Shown here one piece after another: positions 62,785 through 64,000 of a stretch of DNA of 64,000 nucleotides (position 1 is the stretch's first letter; every line of letters starts with the position of its first letter). Source of the stretch: Plantibacter flavus (GTDB taxonomy: Bacteria; Actinomycetota; Actinomycetes; Actinomycetales; Microbacteriaceae); the NCBI RefSeq assembly GCF_002024505.1, contig NZ_CP019402.1, forward strand, positions 2,356,001-2,420,000, in the 5' to 3' direction. A program made the position numbers and the translations under genes. The notes under the pieces were generated by a model, which worked only from the letters and a program-made list of their open reading frames with translations, did no database searches and was not told the DNA's origin.

Positions 62785-63774
62785 CTACGGGAGCGGAGGC
62801 GCCCCATCCGCGCCGCGTGCGATGCGGAGCATCCGCGTCGCTGTCGCGTGGAGGAGTTCGCGGAGATCCTCGGGCTCGTCGACGATCACCGCATGATCCC
62901 CCAGCCCGGCGATCACCGCTGGAAGCCAGTCGAGGCGTTTGGCTCGGATCGAGACCCGATGCCAGGTGGGTGCGTCATCGATCGACTCCACGACGGCCAC
63001 GCTCTCCGGGAAGAGGGCCCGGATCTGCGGGACGTTCGCCTGGATGCGCAACCGGACGTGCCATCGGTAGTCCGCCCCCGCGAAGCGATCGACGAGTGGA
63101 GGGCGCTCCGCTCGAGCACCCGGGCCCGAGAAGATGCCGGGCAGCGTCCGCGCCGATCGGATGCGGTCGACCCGGAAGGTGCGCTCCTCCGCTCGCTCGA
63201 CGTCGAACGCGTCCAGGTACCAACGACCGTCGTGGACGAGCAGGTCGAACGGATGCACCGTGCGACGCGAGGGCGTGTCCTCCGCGTCGCGGTAGCGCAG
63301 TTCCACGGGGCGTCTCGCTCGGATCGCGTCCGACACGGTGAGCAGGACGCCCGCGTCGGGCACGTCGTGGCGCGACGGCCTCAGCGCTGCGGACTGCATG
63401 ACCGCCTCGAGGCGATCCACGGACGCGGCCGGGAGGGATCGTCGGATCTTCGCGAGGGCGATCTGCGCTGCGACGTCCGGGGAGTCCGAGGACGATTGGG
63501 CTTCGCTCAAGCCGAGGAAGACGGCGACCGCTTCCTCGTCAGTGAGGATGATCGGCGGTACGCGTCGGCCGACGGCGAGGCGGTACCCGCCGTAGCGACC
63601 GCGCACCGACTCGATCGGGACATCCATGTCCACGAGACGCTGCACGGAACGGCGCACGGTCCGTTCGTCCACGCCCAACCGCTCGGCGAGCTCTGGCACG
63701 CTGCGGATCTCCGCGGACTGCAGCAGCTCGAGCAACTGCAGCGCTCGAGCAGTCGGCGAGCCGGTATGTCCCAT
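62785..63774 (-). CDS. WYL-domain transcriptional regulator
   Basis: 329 residues. N-terminal DeoR-like HTH_11 (LAERLGVDERTVRRSVQRLV, then GRYGGYRLAVG), and a WYL domain with HDGRWYLDAFDVERAEER and RTFRVDRIRSAR, followed by the WCX C-terminal extension. WYL domains bind nucleotides or other small ligands. TATTCT (63786-63781) lies 6 nt before the ATG. Divergent from the VOC gene with a shared inverted repeat. Confidence 0.92.
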   Translation of the reverse strand: MGHTGSPTARALQLLELLQSAEIRSVPELAERLGVDERTVRRSVQRLVDMDVPIESVRGRYGGYRLAVGRRVPPIILTDEEAVAVFLGLSEAQSSSDSPDVAAQIALAKIRRSLPAASVDRLEAVMQSAALRPSRHDVPDAGVLLTVSDAIRARRPVELRYRDAEDTPSRRTVHPFDLLVHDGRWYLDAFDVERAEERTFRVDRIRSARTLPGIFSGPGARAERPPLVDRFAGADYRWHVRLRIQANVPQIRALFPESVAVVESIDDAPTWHRVSIRAKRLDWLPAVIAGLGDHAVIVDEPEDLRELLHATATRMLRIARGADGAPPLP

Positions 63775-63782
63775 CTCATGAG

Positions 63783-63809
63783 AATACCGGGCGAGAACGG
63801 TCCGGTATT
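63783..63809. promoter_or_regulatory. Inverted repeat between the WYL regulator and VOC genes
   Basis: AATACCGG (63783-63790) and CCGGTATT (63802-63809) are perfect 8-bp arms with an 11-nt spacer. The left arm overlaps the regulator's own -10 and the right arm lies just before the VOC gene's probable -10 (TATCGT, 63815-63820), so one bound dimer could control both. Confidence 0.7.
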
Positions 63810-63870
63810 GGCTCTATCGTCGTCACCGCCCCGCACCCGTGGGGGAAGACCACCAGCCAAGGAGACACGC

Positions 63871-64000
63871 ATGCACCTCGCAGCCACCCGGATCATCACC
63901 GACGACGTCGACACCCTGGTCGCGTTCTACGAACGGGTCACCGGTGCGACCGCGGCACGATTGCACCCGTTGTTCGCCGAGGTGCGCACCGACACCGGCA
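63871..64000 (+). CDS. VOC-family protein, partial
   Basis: 43 residues visible; it continues past the right edge. MHLAATRIITDDVDTLVAFY, then ERVTGATAARLHPLFAEVRT is the start of a glyoxalase/bleomycin-resistance-type VOC protein. AAGGAG lies 7 nt before the ATG. Divergent from the WYL regulator. Confidence 0.78.
   Translation, partial: MHLAATRIITDDVDTLVAFYERVTGATAARLHPLFAEVRTDTG

Overview
The window is about 70% G+C and almost fully coding on both strands (62 protein genes called, no gap above 300 bp). It looks like a chromosomal segment of an actinobacterium, probably a Microbacteriaceae member. The evidence is: CarD; MshA/MshB-like (mycothiol-type) enzymes; DUF2510, DUF1206 and DUF222-HNH proteins; a Ku/LigD end-joining pair; many GTG starts; and at least fifteen genes with a -10-like hexamer only 6-7 nt before the start codon (leaderless mRNAs). 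I see no rRNA, tRNA, CRISPR array, insertion sequence or prophage.

Region by region. 1-4 kb: a VOC protein cut by the left edge, then divergent Ku and three-domain LigD around a 22-bp perfect palindrome. 4-12.5 kb: a NarL-type two-component pair, a luciferase-like oxidoreductase, small membrane proteins, an alpha/beta hydrolase, NAD kinase, a siderophore-interacting flavoprotein, CarD and a TetR regulator with a 20-bp palindrome. 12.5-26.5 kb: a DUF222-HNH gene without a normal start codon, the overlapping MshA-like/MshB-like pair, two MFS exporters, a zinc alcohol dehydrogenase, a cysteine-free HesB-like protein, a stand-alone LigD-type polymerase and a DEAD-box helicase. 26.5-29.3 kb: an OmpR-type regulator, histidine kinase and PepSY protein, in which two promoters share CTGAAGC direct repeats at the same distance from the -10. 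29.3-34.4 kb: an AraC regulator and a FecBCDE-type iron-siderophore importer behind a DtxR/IdeR-like box. 34.4-37.1 kb: an AhpD-like protein, small zinc proteins and an orphan GAF histidine kinase.

37.2-53.3 kb is the most unusual part. A leftward operon with 1-4 nt gene overlaps encodes degradative HMG-CoA reductase, HMG-CoA lyase, a PaiB-like flavin-barrel protein, two Amidohydro_3 hydrolases and an M20 amidohydrolase. A GAF-PucR regulator is divergent from it. Beyond the regulator lies a second leftward operon: a covalent-FAD amine oxidase, a complete dipeptide-type ABC importer and a cupin. Read together (inference), they could import an amide or amine conjugate, hydrolyse it, oxidise the amine part and break a mevalonate part down to acetyl-CoA plus acetoacetate.

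53.4-64 kb: a UbiB/ABC1 kinase with a PadR regulator, several regulator/enzyme pairs with palindromic operators between them (PadR/SDR, XRE/SDR, WYL/VOC), a glutathione peroxidase-like enzyme, a RibD-domain/amine oxidase/YCII operon and an FMN reductase. The right edge cuts a second VOC gene.
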